In this document: in pieces, positions 63,428-64,000 of the stretch
Numbering within the stretch: position 1 is the first letter of the stretch
Layout: each line of letters begins with the position of its first letter
Source of the DNA: Candidatus Muiribacterium halophilum
Lineage (GTDB): Bacteria; Muiribacteriota; Muiribacteriia; Muiribacteriales; Muiribacteriaceae
NCBI GenBank assembly: GCA_023228995.1
Contig: JALOAD010000008.1
Span: 1 to 64,000, forward strand
Length of the DNA: 64,000 bases
Direction: 5' to 3'
Program-made: the position numbers and the translations under genes
The notes under the pieces: model-generated
Database searches by the model: none
What the model was told of the DNA's origin: nothing
Seen by the model: the letters and a program-made list of their open reading frames with translations, nothing else

Positions 63428-64000
63428 TACCATATTTCCTAAAAATTCTCATTATCGCAGGAAAAATTAATAGATTAAAAATAAACGAAAAAAGAATTCC
63501 AAATACAAGAGTTATAGCAACAGGTATTCTTAATTCTTTTGAAGAGCCTACAATCATTGGTAAAGCACCTGAAATTGTTGTTATTGAAGTTATCATTACA
63601 GCATTAATTCTTGAGGAAACAGCTTTTATAATATTTTTTTTACGAATATATTCTGAAAGTAAAATAATTGAATTATTAACAGTTATACCAGTTAAAATTA
63701 CAAGTCCTAACATTGACATCATATTTACTGAAATTCCAAATAAATACCATGATAAAAAAGCACCTGCATAAGAAACTGGTATAAATATCATAACTGGTAG
63801 AGGAAGTAAAAACGATTCATATTGCATAACAAGCACAAGGTAAATCAATATTATTGTAATTATAAGAGCTTTTAACATGCTTTCAATCATATTATCTTTT
63901 AAATCTTTAATTCCAGAAAATTCAACATTTCCATCAATATCAGCAGTTTTTTCCTCAAGAGAATGTATTACTTCTTCAATATCATCAATTACAGGAAAGG
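63420..64000 (-). CDS. RND-family efflux pump subunit, 3' part (cut by window edge)
   Basis: The frame stays open to the edge at 64000, so the 5' part is missing. The visible 192 residues are the last periplasmic piece and the final five helices (LVMQYESFLLPLPVMIFIP, TGITVNNSIILLSEY, ITTISGALPM). It is a second RND protein directly upstream of and overlapping the first; tandem RND genes can form mixed trimers, as MdtB and MdtC do. The membrane-fusion protein and outer-membrane channel would be expected beyond the edge. Confidence 0.88.
   Translation of the reverse strand, partial: FPVIDDIEEVIHSLEEKTADIDGNVEFSGIKDLKDNMIESMLKALIITIILIYLVLVMQYESFLLPLPVMIFIPVSYAGAFLSWYLFGISVNMMSMLGLVILTGITVNNSIILLSEYIRKKNIIKAVSSRINAVMITSITTISGALPMIVGSSKELRIPVAITLVFGILFSFIFNLLIFPAIMRIFRKYGNA

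Overview
The window is a strongly AT-rich stretch of a bacterial chromosome in which almost every gene lies on the minus strand; only two weak small reading frames are on the plus strand. It suggests an anaerobic, amino-acid-fermenting bacterium with an outer membrane. The evidence is a complete lysine-to-butyrate pathway, two RND-type efflux subunits, and secreted proteins with an S-layer-homology-like N-terminus, one of which looks like an outer-membrane beta-barrel. The mix of clostridial-type metabolism, YtfI/YtfJ-like proteins, SLH-type envelope proteins and large GAF/HD-GYP/GGDEF signalling proteins fits a deep-branching diderm lineage (for example Muiribacteriota- or Cloacimonadota-like). 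That placement is inference and is not shown by any marker gene here.

Layout (transcription runs right to left). 0.6-4.4 kb: a heterodimeric ABC exporter. 4.5-6.2 kb: pyruvate kinase. 6.4-14.0 kb: two consecutive copies of the same four-gene cassette (ATPase, permease, GldG-like, DUF4340-like), a Gld-type ABC system. 14.1-14.5 kb: a PilZ protein. 14.9-28.6 kb: a tight cluster of paralogous radical SAM/SPASM genes. One of them is 1399 aa with about 1000 residues of jelly-roll-like modules in front of the enzyme domain, one is a B12-type radical SAM protein carrying a displaced SPASM segment, and one partner is a secreted, membrane-anchored protein. 28.6-36.4 kb: a Dgt-like HD phosphohydrolase, a YtfJ-like protein and a signalling set (GAF/HD-GYP, receiver, GAF/GGDEF, PP2C phosphatase). 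36.4-39.7 kb: rpsT, a YtfI-like protein, an unknown exported protein, and crotonase plus 3-hydroxybutyryl-CoA dehydrogenase. 40-41.1 kb: an OFA-type MFS transporter. 41.6-52.8 kb: thiolase and the lysine fermentation operon atoD-atoA-kce-kdd-kamA-kamB-kamC-kamD-kamE-kal. 53-58 kb: an outer-membrane protein, a second B12-type radical SAM gene coupled to an SLH/TPR protein, and on the plus strand a small signal-peptide gene and a coding relic. 58.6-64 kb: TPR/zinc-ribbon and DUF523 proteins and two RND subunits, the last cut by the window edge.

The lysine genes form an almost closed pathway: KamA and KamDE move the amino groups, Kdd oxidises, Kce cleaves with acetyl-CoA, Kal releases ammonia to give crotonyl-CoA, AtoDA exchanges CoA with acetoacetate, and thiolase yields acetyl-CoA. 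KamB and KamC are the likely reactivation factors for KamDE. Butyryl-CoA dehydrogenase/Etf and a lysine importer are not seen here. The best candidate for an undescribed system is the radical SAM/SPASM cluster with its jelly-roll fusions. Its chemistry cannot be read from the sequence, but the repeated pairing with envelope-type and sugar-binding-type folds points to surface or glycan-related modification. Intergenic regions carry several families of dispersed, often palindromic repeats. No rRNA, tRNA, CRISPR array or insertion-sequence transposase was recognised.
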